DNA from: an uncultured Gemmatimonadota bacterium
GTDB taxonomy: Bacteria; Gemmatimonadota; Gemmatimonadetes; Gemmatimonadales; Gemmatimonadaceae
Length of the DNA stretch: 64,000 nucleotides
Assembly: GCA_902826615.1 (NCBI GenBank)
Contig: CADEFN010000005.1
Coordinates: 1-64,000 of the forward strand
Direction: 5' to 3'
The position numbers and the translations under genes were made by a program. The notes under the pieces were generated by a model, which ran no database searches, was not told the DNA's origin, and saw only the letters and a list, made by a program, of their open reading frames with translations. Shown piece by piece: positions 54,257 through 63,679 of the stretch (position 1 is its first letter; every line of letters begins with the position of its first letter).

Positions 54257-56011
54257 ATGAGTAGCCTGGCCGCACAGCACCGATCGCGTCCCTCCGGGGA
54301 TCGCGACAACCGCCCCCCCGACGAACCGTCCGCGCTCGACCTGCGGATGCGGCAAATCCTTGCCCAGGCGGATTTTCCCGCCATCTCCAAGGACGCCCTC
54401 GACGCGCTCAAGGCGATGCCGGATGACGATGCCTCGCTGCAGCGTCTCGCGAACATCGTGCTGCGGGAGTATGCGCTGACGCTCAAGGTCATCCGCACAT
54501 CGAATAGTGCGTACTACAAACGCGGCGGGCAGCAGGTGCAAAGCGCCGCCCACGCCATGCTGTTGCTGGGGGCACGCACGGTGCGGCACCTGGCGGCGAG
54601 CTTGCTGGTCTTCGATCACTATCGCAAGCGCTCGCCCGGGCTCAAGGAACTGATGCTCATGAGCATGCTCACGGCCAATCATGCCCGTGAGCTGGCGATG
54701 CTGCGCAAACTGCCGGACCCCGAAGAGGCGCATCTGGCGGGGATGTTCCGCAACCTGGGTGAAGTGCTGGTGGCCGGGTACTTCGCGCGGGACTACGCGC
54801 GCATCATCAACCTGATCGAGGGGGGCCGCAAAACGGCGGCGCTCGCCGCCTTCGATGTCCTGGGCTTCACCTTCGAGGATCTCGGCGAAGCGATGGCGCG
54901 GCACTGGGGCATGCCCGAGCCGGTGGTGGCGTGTATGCGCGCCGATAGTCCCGCTGGCAACACTGAGTTGGGCTCCGTGATTGCGTGCGCGCATGAACTC
55001 ACGACCGCGGTGTATCGTCGGGATCGTGACGCACGCACGGATGGCGTGAGTGAGGTGATGACCCGCTACTCCAAAGTTCTCAAGCTCACACGCGACGACG
55101 CCTCGGCGGTCGTGCGCGCCGCGTTGCGCGAGACCAAGGAAACCTTCGCCAGTGCCAAGGTCAGCGTGGACGACCTGCGGCTGCGCAAACAACACGATGC
55201 CGCCATCAACGAACTCGGTGGCTGGGTCGGCACAGCCACGCCGGCGGGGACTGCCGCGGTGGACGAGTTCAGCGCCACCCTCGCCCTGCGCCGCGAGCTC
55301 TCCGAAGAGGCACGGCGGGCGGCGGAACCCGGGTCGGGCGAAGACCTCAACCGCGTGATCCTCACGACGCTGGAAGCGATCTATCGCGGGGGACCGTTCG
55401 AGCGTGTGGTCTTCTGTGTCATGTCCCCGGAGGGCACGGCGATCAAGGCACGTTTCGGTCTGGGCACCGCGGTGGAGTCGTTGCTGGACAAGTTCAGCTA
55501 TGAGCTCACCCCACGTGATGGACCGGTGGCTGTGGCCATGTTGCGCCGGCAGAGCGTCTATGTGCCTGTCGATCGCGACTTCACTGCCCAGGAGCTGCGC
55601 TTTGCCCAAGCATTGGGAGCAGGGAGCTTCGGGATTTTCCCGGTGGTCGTGTCGGGTCGTCTGATTGGCTGCGTGTATTGCGACCGCCCCTGGAACGCGC
55701 GGCTTCCTGACAAACCGACCGTCGCCTTTGTGCGAGAGATTTGCGACGATGCCATGAAGGGGATTGCCGCGCGTCAGTCGGGAACGCCGGTGGCCTTGAC
55801 TCTGCAGGAACCCCGTCGCCCGACACCACTCGTCAATCGCACTACGCCCTTGTATGCCGCCACGGTCAAAAGCGACGCCGTGTTGCGCGTGCTGAAGGGG
55901 GAAGCGGTCGCTGAGGTGGCGGCGCAGCTTGCCGTTCCGCCGGAAAAACTCGAAGGGTGGCGCAAGGATTTTCTTGCGGCGGCCATGGAAGGGATCAAGG
56001 CGAAGGGTTAG
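54257..56011 (+). CDS. HDOD-GAF signalling protein
   Basis: A 584-residue soluble protein. An HDOD domain (about residues 25-240: DFPAISKDALDALKAMPDDDASLQRLANIVLREYALTLKVIRTSNSAYY) is followed by a GAF-like domain (about 330-500, VNRVILTTLEAIYRGGPFERVVFCVMSP onwards). A short C-terminal helical motif (EAVAEVAAQLAVPPEKLEGWRKDF) may be a DNA- or protein-binding helix pair. HDOD proteins act in c-di-GMP and stress signalling. The catalytic HD residues are replaced, as is usual for HDOD. Confidence 0.88.
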   Translation: MSSLAAQHRSRPSGDRDNRPPDEPSALDLRMRQILAQADFPAISKDALDALKAMPDDDASLQRLANIVLREYALTLKVIRTSNSAYYKRGGQQVQSAAHAMLLLGARTVRHLAASLLVFDHYRKRSPGLKELMLMSMLTANHARELAMLRKLPDPEEAHLAGMFRNLGEVLVAGYFARDYARIINLIEGGRKTAALAAFDVLGFTFEDLGEAMARHWGMPEPVVACMRADSPAGNTELGSVIACAHELTTAVYRRDRDARTDGVSEVMTRYSKVLKLTRDDASAVVRAALRETKETFASAKVSVDDLRLRKQHDAAINELGGWVGTATPAGTAAVDEFSATLALRRELSEEARRAAEPGSGEDLNRVILTTLEAIYRGGPFERVVFCVMSPEGTAIKARFGLGTAVESLLDKFSYELTPRDGPVAVAMLRRQSVYVPVDRDFTAQELRFAQALGAGSFGIFPVVVSGRLIGCVYCDRPWNARLPDKPTVAFVREICDDAMKGIAARQSGTPVALTLQEPRRPTPLVNRTTPLYAATVKSDAVLRVLKGEAVAEVAAQLAVPPEKLEGWRKDFLAAAMEGIKAKG

Positions 56012-56096
56012 GGGTACGCGCGCAAGCGCGAGCGGATCGCGCCCTCCGGCCAGTGGAGTTGCAGGTCGGTTGTCCCCGCGTCATGAGTGCTGCCCG

Positions 56097-57536
56097 ATGC
56101 CCAACCGGTTCTTCGTCAAACACTGGCTGCTGGCAGCACTCGTCTGTCTTGGCGGCGAAGCCAGTGCCCAGCCTTCGGTGCGTCTTCGCGGTGTGGTGCT
56201 CGACAGTACCCGTATGCGGCCCCTCGACTCTGCACGCGTCTATGCCATTCCCGTGGCAACTGGGGGACGGCTGCAGGCCGTGACCGACACCGCCGGGCGC
56301 TACACATTTGCAGCGCTCCCAGTCGGTACCTACCTCATCGACATCCGCCACGCGCGCCGCGACTCCCTGGGGGTCGACGTCCCCCTGGTGACTCTGGAGG
56401 TGCGGGAGGCTGGCGAGCTGGACCTCACACTCGGCTTGCCGTCGCTCAAGACGGTGATCACCGATCGTTGTGGTCCCGAGGTGGAGCGCGAGGGCGGCGG
56501 GGTGATCTCTGGGAATGTCCGGAGTGTGCGCGCGGAGGGGCTCACGGCGTCGGCGACCGTGGTGGCTCGCTGGCGAACCATCGTGGTGGACAAGGGCAAG
56601 ATGGCGCGTGATAGCGGGAGCGCCGTTGCCCGCGCCGATGACAGCGGGCGTTACCTCTTCTGCGGGCTCCCTCCGGGAGCCGGTGTGGCCATACAGGGCG
56701 TGTCGGAGCGCGATTCTAGTGGCGTGATCGACCTGGTCATGACCACCGATCGTTTTCTCATGCGCGACGTTGTGGTTGCTCCCAGGTTGTGGAGGAACGT
56801 GGTCTTGAAAAATGGCGCTGGCGATACCGCCGAGGTGAAGGCGCTGACGGGTCCGGCGCAATTGCGCGGCGAAGTGCGCGATGACGCAGGGCGGCCGATC
56901 TCCGGGGCGCAGGTGACGGTCTCGGAGGCCGAACAGCGAGCGATGACGTCCAGCACAGGAGCGTTTGCCGTTGACTCACTTCCGGCGGGCACGCAAGTGA
57001 TCGATGTGCGCGCCATTGGCTTTCTCCCCATGCGAGAGCCGGTAGAGCTGACCGTGCAGGACACCCCGCATTCCGTGTTCACCATGACACGCGTCGCGAC
57101 CTCGCTCGATGCCGTGAAGGTCACCGCCGAGCGCGTGTATTCGAGCTCCGCGCTTGCACGGTTCGAGAGACGCCGCAAGGGACTTCCGGGATATTTCCTT
57201 GGTGTGAAGGAGATCGAAGAGCAGCTGGCGATATTCCCCTCAGACCTCGTCTTCCGGGCACCCGGTGTGTACGTGCGCGGCTCGGGCCCTGACCAGTACA
57301 TCGCCATGCGGAACCAGCGAGGGGAGATGTGTCTCGCGACCATCGTGGTGGATGGCGCGCGCATCGAGAGCACCGACGGGATGCTGCTGCAGATGCTGGC
57401 ACCCCTCGATCGTCTTGTAGGTGTGGAGGTCTACAGTCGCCCCACCATGGTTCCGCCGGAACTGCCCAACGCACAGGGCGGGTGCGGACTGGTAGCCTTC
57501 TGGACAGGGAGCCGCACGCGAGGTGCGGCACGTTAG
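56097..57536 (+). CDS. Secreted carboxypeptidase-regulatory-like protein with TonB plug but no barrel
   Basis: A 479-residue protein with a signal peptide (LLAALVCLGGEASAQ). Two or three carboxypeptidase-regulatory-like domains (RLRGVVLDSTRMRPLDSARVYAI, LRGEVRDDAGRPISGAQVTVSEAEQ) are followed by a TonB-receptor plug-like domain (VYVRGSGPDQYIAMRNQRGEM..LDRLVGVEVYSRP). No outer-membrane barrel follows; the protein ends soon after the plug. The stop codon lies within a CGTTAGGC motif. It may sense or bind a ligand. The start is chosen for the signal peptide. Confidence 0.75.
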   Translation: MPNRFFVKHWLLAALVCLGGEASAQPSVRLRGVVLDSTRMRPLDSARVYAIPVATGGRLQAVTDTAGRYTFAALPVGTYLIDIRHARRDSLGVDVPLVTLEVREAGELDLTLGLPSLKTVITDRCGPEVEREGGGVISGNVRSVRAEGLTASATVVARWRTIVVDKGKMARDSGSAVARADDSGRYLFCGLPPGAGVAIQGVSERDSSGVIDLVMTTDRFLMRDVVVAPRLWRNVVLKNGAGDTAEVKALTGPAQLRGEVRDDAGRPISGAQVTVSEAEQRAMTSSTGAFAVDSLPAGTQVIDVRAIGFLPMREPVELTVQDTPHSVFTMTRVATSLDAVKVTAERVYSSSALARFERRRKGLPGYFLGVKEIEEQLAIFPSDLVFRAPGVYVRGSGPDQYIAMRNQRGEMCLATIVVDGARIESTDGMLLQMLAPLDRLVGVEVYSRPTMVPPELPNAQGGCGLVAFWTGSRTRGAAR

Positions 57537-57540
57537 GCGC

Positions 57541-58245
57541 TCAGTCCCGCGTGAGCAGCGTGATCTTCTGCCAGATCTTGCGTGAGAGACCGTTGGTGAG
57601 ATCCTCGATTTCATTCACCGACTGCAGCACCAGGCCATCGCTGAAGCCCTGCACAAAAAGGGCAGCCAGTTTGCCCGTGACGCTCAGCAACTCACTGCAG
57701 TAGTCGAGGTACCGTCCCAGCTCCGGCCGAGTGAGCATCCGCCGCGGCGACGAGGCGGTGTCGGCGTGCGCGACCAGGAGATGATCGGGATCCTTGGTGA
57801 GCTGATGCATGTCCACCACGTGTGCGATGGACCGCAGCTGGTGGAGGTATCGCAGGGCAGTCCGCCGTTTGAGTCGCGCCTCGATTGACCCGAGGAAAAA
57901 GACCGCGATCCCGAGAAAGACCACCTCGTTGATGAGCGACTCCAGCACCTGGAAAAACTCCCCCAGCCCGAAGCCGTCGTTCTGGACCCCGAGCAGGCGC
58001 GCCGCACGCACCAGCGCCACCACCACGCCGACAATCAGCAGCACGGTCAAGCCGATGACGGCGAGGCGCACGGGCCAGTTTGGGCGTGAAAGCACCTCGG
58101 CCTCGCGCGCACAGTCGCGGGCGAGGCCGAGGAGGTCGCGAGACACACGACCGAGTCCGGAGCCGGGGAAGCGTTCCTCGATGCGCTGACCAAGCCGCTC
58201 CAGCGTGACGAGAATCTCCCCGGCGTCCAGCGTGCGATACGTCAC
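57541..58245 (-). CDS. Hypothetical membrane protein coupled to an S9 peptidase
   Basis: A 234-residue protein with two membrane helices (LAVIGLTVLLIVGVVVALVRAA near 60 and VVFLGIAVFFLGSIEARLKRR near 110) and a C-terminal helical domain. No family recognised. The GTG start (58245) overlaps the S9 peptidase stop as GTGA; a longer frame lies inside the peptidase gene and is rejected. Coupling suggests a joint role, not shown by sequence. Confidence 0.65.
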   Translation of the reverse strand: MTYRTLDAGEILVTLERLGQRIEERFPGSGLGRVSRDLLGLARDCAREAEVLSRPNWPVRLAVIGLTVLLIVGVVVALVRAARLLGVQNDGFGLGEFFQVLESLINEVVFLGIAVFFLGSIEARLKRRTALRYLHQLRSIAHVVDMHQLTKDPDHLLVAHADTASSPRRMLTRPELGRYLDYCSELLSVTGKLAALFVQGFSDGLVLQSVNEIEDLTNGLSRKIWQKITLLTRD

Positions 58246-60245
58246 TGCGTCGGCGTCGCCGATTGCGGGTACCGCTCGAACCAGCTGCGCAGATACAGCT
58301 GCGTGCGCAGGAAGTTGGACGGCTTCGACGACGTGCCGTGCCATTCCTCGTTGAAGCGGATCATCGCGGTCGGAATCTTCCGGAACTTGAGGGCTTCATA
58401 GAACTCCTCGGTCTGCGGCATCGGGGTGCGCAGGTCCTGCACTCCGGTCATCAGCATGGTCGGCGTTTTCACATTACCGACATACATGATCGGAGAGCGC
58501 TTGAGGTGTTCGCTCGGATCTTCCCAGAAGGGTTTGGCGAAGTTGCGATACCAGCCCGGTCCATCGGTGGTGCCCACAAACGAGAGCCAGTTGATCACGG
58601 GGCAGTTGGACGACGCGGCGGCGAAGCGGTCGGTGTGACCCACGATCCAGGCGGTCAGCACACCACCACCGGAACAACCAAACACGTACATGCGCTTGGT
58701 ATCGACATAGCCGCGATTGATGACCGTATCGACGCCCGCCATCAGGTCATCGTAGTCCTTGCTTGGATAGGCGTTGTTGATCTCGTTTCCGAACTTGGAG
58801 CCGTATCCTGTGGAGCCACGGGGGTTGGTATACAGCAGAACGTACCCCTCGGCCACATGATTCTGGCGGGCGAAGTTGAAGCCGTTGTTATACATCGAGT
58901 GCGGCCCGCCATGGATCTCGAGCATCAGCGGGTATTTGCGGCCCGGATTGAAATCAGGCGGCTTCACAATCCAGCCCTGAATTTTCAGGCCGTCCACCGA
59001 TGTGTACCAGATCTCTTCCGTCTCGCCTAACGCCTTTCCGGTCAGGACGTCGTCGTTCACGGCGGTGAGCTGGGCGAATTTCGGTGCGGCCAGGGGAAAG
59101 GCGACGATGTCACCCGGCTTCATGGAGGTGGACAGGGTTCCGACCGCGATACCCGACTTGCTGACTTCGTCGACAGCCAGGACGTGTTTGCCTGTTGTCA
59201 CCTGCCGCACCTGACCCGCGGTTGAGGCGAAGTAGAGGTTGCGGGACCCTTCGTTTTCGGCGTTGAAGTAGATGCCCGAACCGTCGGCGGCCCACATGAG
59301 TCCCTGGGGTGAGCGATCGAGGTTCCCGGAGATCTGCCGCGGGTTGGAGCCGTCGGCATTCATGACGTAGAGCTCGGAGTCCTTCCACGTGGCACGCGTC
59401 GAGTCGTAACCCGTGTAGGCAATCAGACGGCCATCGGGCGACGGCGTCGGCTGCTGGTCAGGCCCGTTGCGGCGGGTGAGCTGCGTGATCGAACCACCCA
59501 TCACGTCGACCTTGTAGATGTCGCTCTGACGCCAGCGATACTCCGATTCCTGCACCCGGTCGGCGGTGAAGATCATCGACTTTCCGTCCGGCATCCACTG
59601 CGGAGCCCCGTGATCCCACGCCCCACTGGTGATCTGGCGAGGTGACCCACCGTCAGCGCTGACCGTGAAGATGTGCGTGTCACCCGTCGGGGTGAACCCA
59701 ACACCGTCCTGCCGGTAGTCCAGCTCAGTCACGACACGAGGCGGCTCGGTCCACTTGGCGCCAGCGGGCGCCGCGGGCATCGGGATCGACCAGTTCTGGC
59801 GCGTCGGGACCAGCATGTTGAACGCGATGCTCTTTCCATCCGGTGACCACTGGATGTTACTCGGCGCTTGTGTGAGCCGAGTGATCTGCGACGTGGCGCC
59901 CTCGGCGTCCATCCATCGCACAAAAATCTGTGGGCCGGCGGGTTCGCCGCGGGCGATGTAGGCGATGCGTGTGCCATCCGGCGACCACTCCACGTCACTG
60001 CCGGTCAGCAGCGATCGTTGTTTAGTCCCGTCGACATTCATCATCCACAACGTCGTTTCCCACCGGTCGTTCATCTTGTCGACCCAGCGCCGTCCGTAGA
60101 TGACCTGCTTGCCATCGGGGGAGAGACGAGGTCCCTGAACAGTTTCCCATTCCAGGTACTGATCGACGGTGAGCTTTGACCCTGACTGCGCGCTGGCCGT
60201 GGAAACACCAACGGCAAGAAGCGCGGCGGTGCACAAGAGGCGCAT
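58242..60245 (-). CDS. Secreted S9-family peptidase
   Basis: A 667-residue prolyl oligopeptidase-like enzyme with a signal peptide (MRLLCTAALLAVGVSTASAQ). A propeller of WSPDG repeats covers about residues 30-400. The catalytic Ser525 lies in FGCSGGG, Asp in GVQDLRTP and His in EWHGTSS. It cleaves oligopeptides in the periplasm. It is distinct from the S9 peptidase at 31241. The start at 60245 is chosen for the signal peptide; the frame upstream runs into the divergent MFS gene. Confidence 0.92.
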   Translation of the reverse strand: MRLLCTAALLAVGVSTASAQSGSKLTVDQYLEWETVQGPRLSPDGKQVIYGRRWVDKMNDRWETTLWMMNVDGTKQRSLLTGSDVEWSPDGTRIAYIARGEPAGPQIFVRWMDAEGATSQITRLTQAPSNIQWSPDGKSIAFNMLVPTRQNWSIPMPAAPAGAKWTEPPRVVTELDYRQDGVGFTPTGDTHIFTVSADGGSPRQITSGAWDHGAPQWMPDGKSMIFTADRVQESEYRWRQSDIYKVDVMGGSITQLTRRNGPDQQPTPSPDGRLIAYTGYDSTRATWKDSELYVMNADGSNPRQISGNLDRSPQGLMWAADGSGIYFNAENEGSRNLYFASTAGQVRQVTTGKHVLAVDEVSKSGIAVGTLSTSMKPGDIVAFPLAAPKFAQLTAVNDDVLTGKALGETEEIWYTSVDGLKIQGWIVKPPDFNPGRKYPLMLEIHGGPHSMYNNGFNFARQNHVAEGYVLLYTNPRGSTGYGSKFGNEINNAYPSKDYDDLMAGVDTVINRGYVDTKRMYVFGCSGGGVLTAWIVGHTDRFAAASSNCPVINWLSFVGTTDGPGWYRNFAKPFWEDPSEHLKRSPIMYVGNVKTPTMLMTGVQDLRTPMPQTEEFYEALKFRKIPTAMIRFNEEWHGTSSKPSNFLRTQLYLRSWFERYPQSATPTQ

Positions 60246-60335
60246 GAGCTGGCTCGCTTTCTGAGGAGGACGGGCACGAAGATAGGGCTGGGGGCCGGGC
60301 CACGCGAGACGTGCCACGGCTTTACCTTCCTCGCC

Positions 60336-61574
60336 ATGTCTGGCCAGACCCACCCCTACGCCGCCCTCCGACTCCCCTCCTTCCGGTGGTTCATCGTCTC
60401 GCTTCTCTCGATGACCATGGTGGCGCAGGTGCAGAACGTGGTGATGGGCTGGCTGGTCTACCAGATCACCAGGGACCCTTTGGCCCTCGGTCTCATCGGG
60501 TTGGCCGAGGTGGTTCCGTATGTGAGTGTGGCCCTTGTGGCCGGTTACGTGGCCGATCGCGCTGACCGGCGGAGGGTTTCGCTCCGGGCGCTGGCGGTGC
60601 TTGTCGCAGCCTCTGTGGCGCTCCTCGCCTACCTCTGGTTCGTGCCGGAGCCGACCGCGGTGTGGCCCTTCTATCTGATCATTGCCGTGTGCGGTCTGGC
60701 GCGAGCCTTTCTGCAGGTCTCGCGCTCTGCGCTGGTCTCCGAGATTGTCCCGCGGGAGCTCTTTGCCAACGCCGCAACGTGGCGCAGCTCAACATGGCAA
60801 CTCGGCATGGTCCTTGGTCCGGCCGCTGGCGGACTCCTCTTTGCTGCCATCGGCGCGCGCGCCACGTTCAGCATCAATGTCGTACTGTCGGTGGTGTCGC
60901 TCATTGGCATGCTGATGATCAGGCACACCCCCACGCCGATCAGCGCTGCCACGCCGTCGATCATCCAGAATGTGTCTGAGGGGCTCAGGTTCTTGCGGGT
61001 CAACCAGGTGATTCTTTCGGCGCTCACGCTGGACCTGATTGCCGTGCTCTTTGGTGGGGCGGTGGCCCTCATGCCGGTGTTTGCCTCGGACATTCTCAAG
61101 GTCGGTCCGCAGGGAATGGGGATCCTGCAGGGCGCACCGGGCGCTGGTGCGGTGCTCATGGCGCTCTACCTCGCCCATCGTGGTCCCCTCGAGCGGGCGG
61201 GACGGACCCTGCTCATTTCCGTCGCCGTGTTCGGCTGCTGCATCATCGGCTTTGGTCTATCGAAGAGCTTCGGCGTGTCGGTCGTCCTCCTGTTTATCAG
61301 CGGAGCGGCGGACAACATCAGCGCGGTGATACGGTCGACGATGATTCAGGTGCTGGTGCCGCCCGAGATGTTGGGGCGCATCTCGGCGGTGAACGCCATT
61401 TTCATTGGGTCATCCAACGAACTCGGTGCGTTTGAATCCGGCGTTGCGGCCCGGTTGGTTGGTGCGGTGCCGGCCGTGGTGCTTGGCGGTGTGGTCGCCC
61501 TGGCGACGGTGGGCGTTACTGCCTGGAAGGTGCCGAGGCTCCGCGACCTGCGGCAGATTGCGTCCGCCCGGTAA
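60336..61574 (+). CDS. MFS transporter, DHA3/EntS-like exporter
   Basis: A 412-residue major facilitator with 12 helices. The A-motif-like loop AGYVADRADRRRV lies between helices 2 and 3. SRSALVSEIVPRELFANAATWRSSTWQLGMVLGPAAGGLL is typical of the MFS_3 (EntS) group that exports siderophores or drugs. It is divergent from the S9 peptidase, with 90 bp between them. Confidence 0.88.
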   Translation: MSGQTHPYAALRLPSFRWFIVSLLSMTMVAQVQNVVMGWLVYQITRDPLALGLIGLAEVVPYVSVALVAGYVADRADRRRVSLRALAVLVAASVALLAYLWFVPEPTAVWPFYLIIAVCGLARAFLQVSRSALVSEIVPRELFANAATWRSSTWQLGMVLGPAAGGLLFAAIGARATFSINVVLSVVSLIGMLMIRHTPTPISAATPSIIQNVSEGLRFLRVNQVILSALTLDLIAVLFGGAVALMPVFASDILKVGPQGMGILQGAPGAGAVLMALYLAHRGPLERAGRTLLISVAVFGCCIIGFGLSKSFGVSVVLLFISGAADNISAVIRSTMIQVLVPPEMLGRISAVNAIFIGSSNELGAFESGVAARLVGAVPAVVLGGVVALATVGVTAWKVPRLRDLRQIASAR

Positions 61575-61603
61575 CTACCTGCTGATCACTGAACGAAGCC
61601 CTC

Positions 61604-62323
61604 ATGGAAGAATCCCCGTTACGCTCTCCCCTTCGCTGGACCGAACACATTGGCACGGTGCTGACGCTGGGTTACCTCGTCCTGATTGCCGTGGGGATGT
61701 TTCACAGCGTACTGGGATACGCGGAGTTCGGGATCAACATCCTTGATTATGCAGAGGCAGGTGATTTTCTCCTCGCCCCCTTTCGTGATCCGATGGTGTT
61801 GCTGGTGACGGGCGCGCCGCTGGGACTCGCCTGGGCGTACCTCACCTACGCGCAGCGCATTTCCGACCGTGCATTGGCCAAACGACGCGCTGAAGGGAAA
61901 CCGCGCGCCTGGTGGGAGTCGAGCGAGAAGGCACAGCAGGCATTCAAGAAGTTCGAGCCATTGATGAAGCTTTCGCTTGGATTGTTCTGGCTTTGGGTGT
62001 CGGCAAGTCTGTATCAGCGTTTGCAGGCGCGCGCGATCATGCGCGGCGAGAGCCGCCAGATTACGGTGTACCTCACCGACGGGACGGTCGAGCAGGGCAC
62101 CCCACGACGCCCGCTGAGCCTCATTGGTGCGACGAGCCGCTTTGTTTTTCTCTTTCGGACTGAAACGTGGCGCGTCGAGATTGTACCTACCGACAATGTG
62201 TTGCGGATGGTGCCCGTCGGGGCGCTTCCTGACGACATGGTAAAGGCGCGCGACCGTACGCTGCGTCGGCTCGACAGCCTCACGGCGCCCACAAGCGGGG
62301 GCAAGGACTCGTCAGGCAGGTAG
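61604..62323 (+). CDS. Hypothetical membrane protein
   Basis: A 239-residue protein with about three membrane helices (residues 17-40, 62-82 and 125-140) and a soluble C-terminal domain rich in beta-strand (QITVYLTDGTVEQGTPRRPLSLIGATSRFVFLFR). That domain could be a small regulatory fold. No family recognised. It starts 29 bp after the MFS gene and is convergent with the histidine kinase. Confidence 0.6.
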   Translation: MEESPLRSPLRWTEHIGTVLTLGYLVLIAVGMFHSVLGYAEFGINILDYAEAGDFLLAPFRDPMVLLVTGAPLGLAWAYLTYAQRISDRALAKRRAEGKPRAWWESSEKAQQAFKKFEPLMKLSLGLFWLWVSASLYQRLQARAIMRGESRQITVYLTDGTVEQGTPRRPLSLIGATSRFVFLFRTETWRVEIVPTDNVLRMVPVGALPDDMVKARDRTLRRLDSLTAPTSGGKDSSGR

Positions 62324-62332
62324 CGGGGCGGG

Positions 62333-63673
62333 TCAGCGCGGCACCCGGAGACGAGCCACGGCGCCGCGGGCATCGCTACGGTTTTCGATGATCAGGGTGC
62401 CGCCGTGTCCCTCTGCGATCTGGCGTGACAGCACCAGGCCGATGCCCGATCCGTCGGGTTTGGTGGTGAAAAACGGAATGAAGAGATTGGTGGTCCCTCC
62501 GATACCGGGCCCTTCGTCGGTCACCAGCACCTCGGCCCAGCCCTCGTCTCCCTGCCAGGTGACATGGACGGCGCCCCGTTCGCTCAGGCACGCGTCGATC
62601 GCATTGCGCACGAGATTGATCAGCACCTGCTCCAATTGATCCGCGTCGGCGCGGACCTCCATCGACGGACCGGGGTCGACCGTGACCGGAAGGCGGGCAT
62701 CGAGCGCGGCGATGCGCCGCACCAGCGCCCCGAGGTCAAAGGCCCGCTTGTTAGGCGCCGGGAGGCGGGCGAGCCGCGCGTACGACGACATGAAACGCGA
62801 CAACGAGTCGGCGCGCGCGGCGATGATATCGAGCCCGCGCCGCAGATCGTCGTCGCTGTCGGCGGCGCCGCCCGCGCGCACCGCCACCTCCTGCAGACTC
62901 CCCGCGAGTGACTTGATCGGGGCAAGGGAGTTGTTGATCTCGTGGCTCAGCACACGCACCAGTCGCTGCCAGGCCTGGAGTTCTTCCTCACGCAGGCTCT
63001 TGGTCACGTCCGTGATCACCAGCAGGGTGTGGGGACGTCCCTCCTGACGAAAGGCGGTGCGCCGCACTTCCCATCGCCCGCTGCGCTCGGGAAATGTGCG
63101 GTCGTGGACCCGTGGGGAGTCACTCTGCAGGAGTTCCGCCAGACCTAACGATTCGGCACTGCGCCCGGCGATTCGCTCGAAGCGTTGCGCCAGCAGCCGC
63201 TCCCCGGCGCGATTGGAAAGCCGCAGTTGCCGGCTGTCGTCGAAGGCAAAAATCGCGACATCGATTTCCGACATCACCGCGCGCAGAAGGGAGGTGGCCT
63301 CGAGCGCGCCCAGCCGCTGCGACCGAAGCGTTTCGCCCAGCATGTTGATCTCCATGAGCGCCAGGCCCAGCGCATCATCGGAGTGGCTCATCCGCGCGCG
63401 CAGGGAAAAATCGCCCTCGCGGAGTGCCGCCAGCATGTTGGACAGGGTCTGCAATGGCCGGATGATCCGTTCACGCAGAATGGCGGTGCCCACGATCCAT
63501 GCTCCCACCGCGAACCCCCCAACGGTCCACACGGTCCGGGCCGGGTAGTCGCCCACATTCAGCAACACCAGTGTTGCCGCCACACCAGGAAGACCGGCGG
63601 CCAGTGCGAGGAGAAAGACCCGCCGTTCATGTGGCGGCGGGGGCCGTGGCGGGGTCACGCGAGGCGCCGTCAC
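62333..63673 (-). CDS. NtrY-like sensor histidine kinase
   Basis: A 446-residue kinase with two N-terminal helices, a HAMP-like linker, a PAS domain (about 125-225) and HisKA plus HATPase domains. The phosphorylated His is His244 in LSHEINNSLAPIKS. The ATP-binding boxes are NLVRNAIDA, DEGPGI and TTKPDGSGIGLVLSRQIAEGHGG. It probably passes phosphate to the NtrC-type regulator whose gene ends 6 bp upstream of its start. The signal is unknown. Confidence 0.92.
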   Translation of the reverse strand: MTAPRVTPPRPPPPHERRVFLLALAAGLPGVAATLVLLNVGDYPARTVWTVGGFAVGAWIVGTAILRERIIRPLQTLSNMLAALREGDFSLRARMSHSDDALGLALMEINMLGETLRSQRLGALEATSLLRAVMSEIDVAIFAFDDSRQLRLSNRAGERLLAQRFERIAGRSAESLGLAELLQSDSPRVHDRTFPERSGRWEVRRTAFRQEGRPHTLLVITDVTKSLREEELQAWQRLVRVLSHEINNSLAPIKSLAGSLQEVAVRAGGAADSDDDLRRGLDIIAARADSLSRFMSSYARLARLPAPNKRAFDLGALVRRIAALDARLPVTVDPGPSMEVRADADQLEQVLINLVRNAIDACLSERGAVHVTWQGDEGWAEVLVTDEGPGIGGTTNLFIPFFTTKPDGSGIGLVLSRQIAEGHGGTLIIENRSDARGAVARLRVPR

Positions 63674-63679
63674 GAGGCG

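Noticed and set aside
53936-55609. Long minus-strand reading frame (557 codons) opposite the HDOD gene
   Set aside because: It lies inside a well-supported HDOD-GAF gene and gives a low-complexity Arg/His/Gly-rich sequence with no domain; only its 3' end is kept as a possible small gene.
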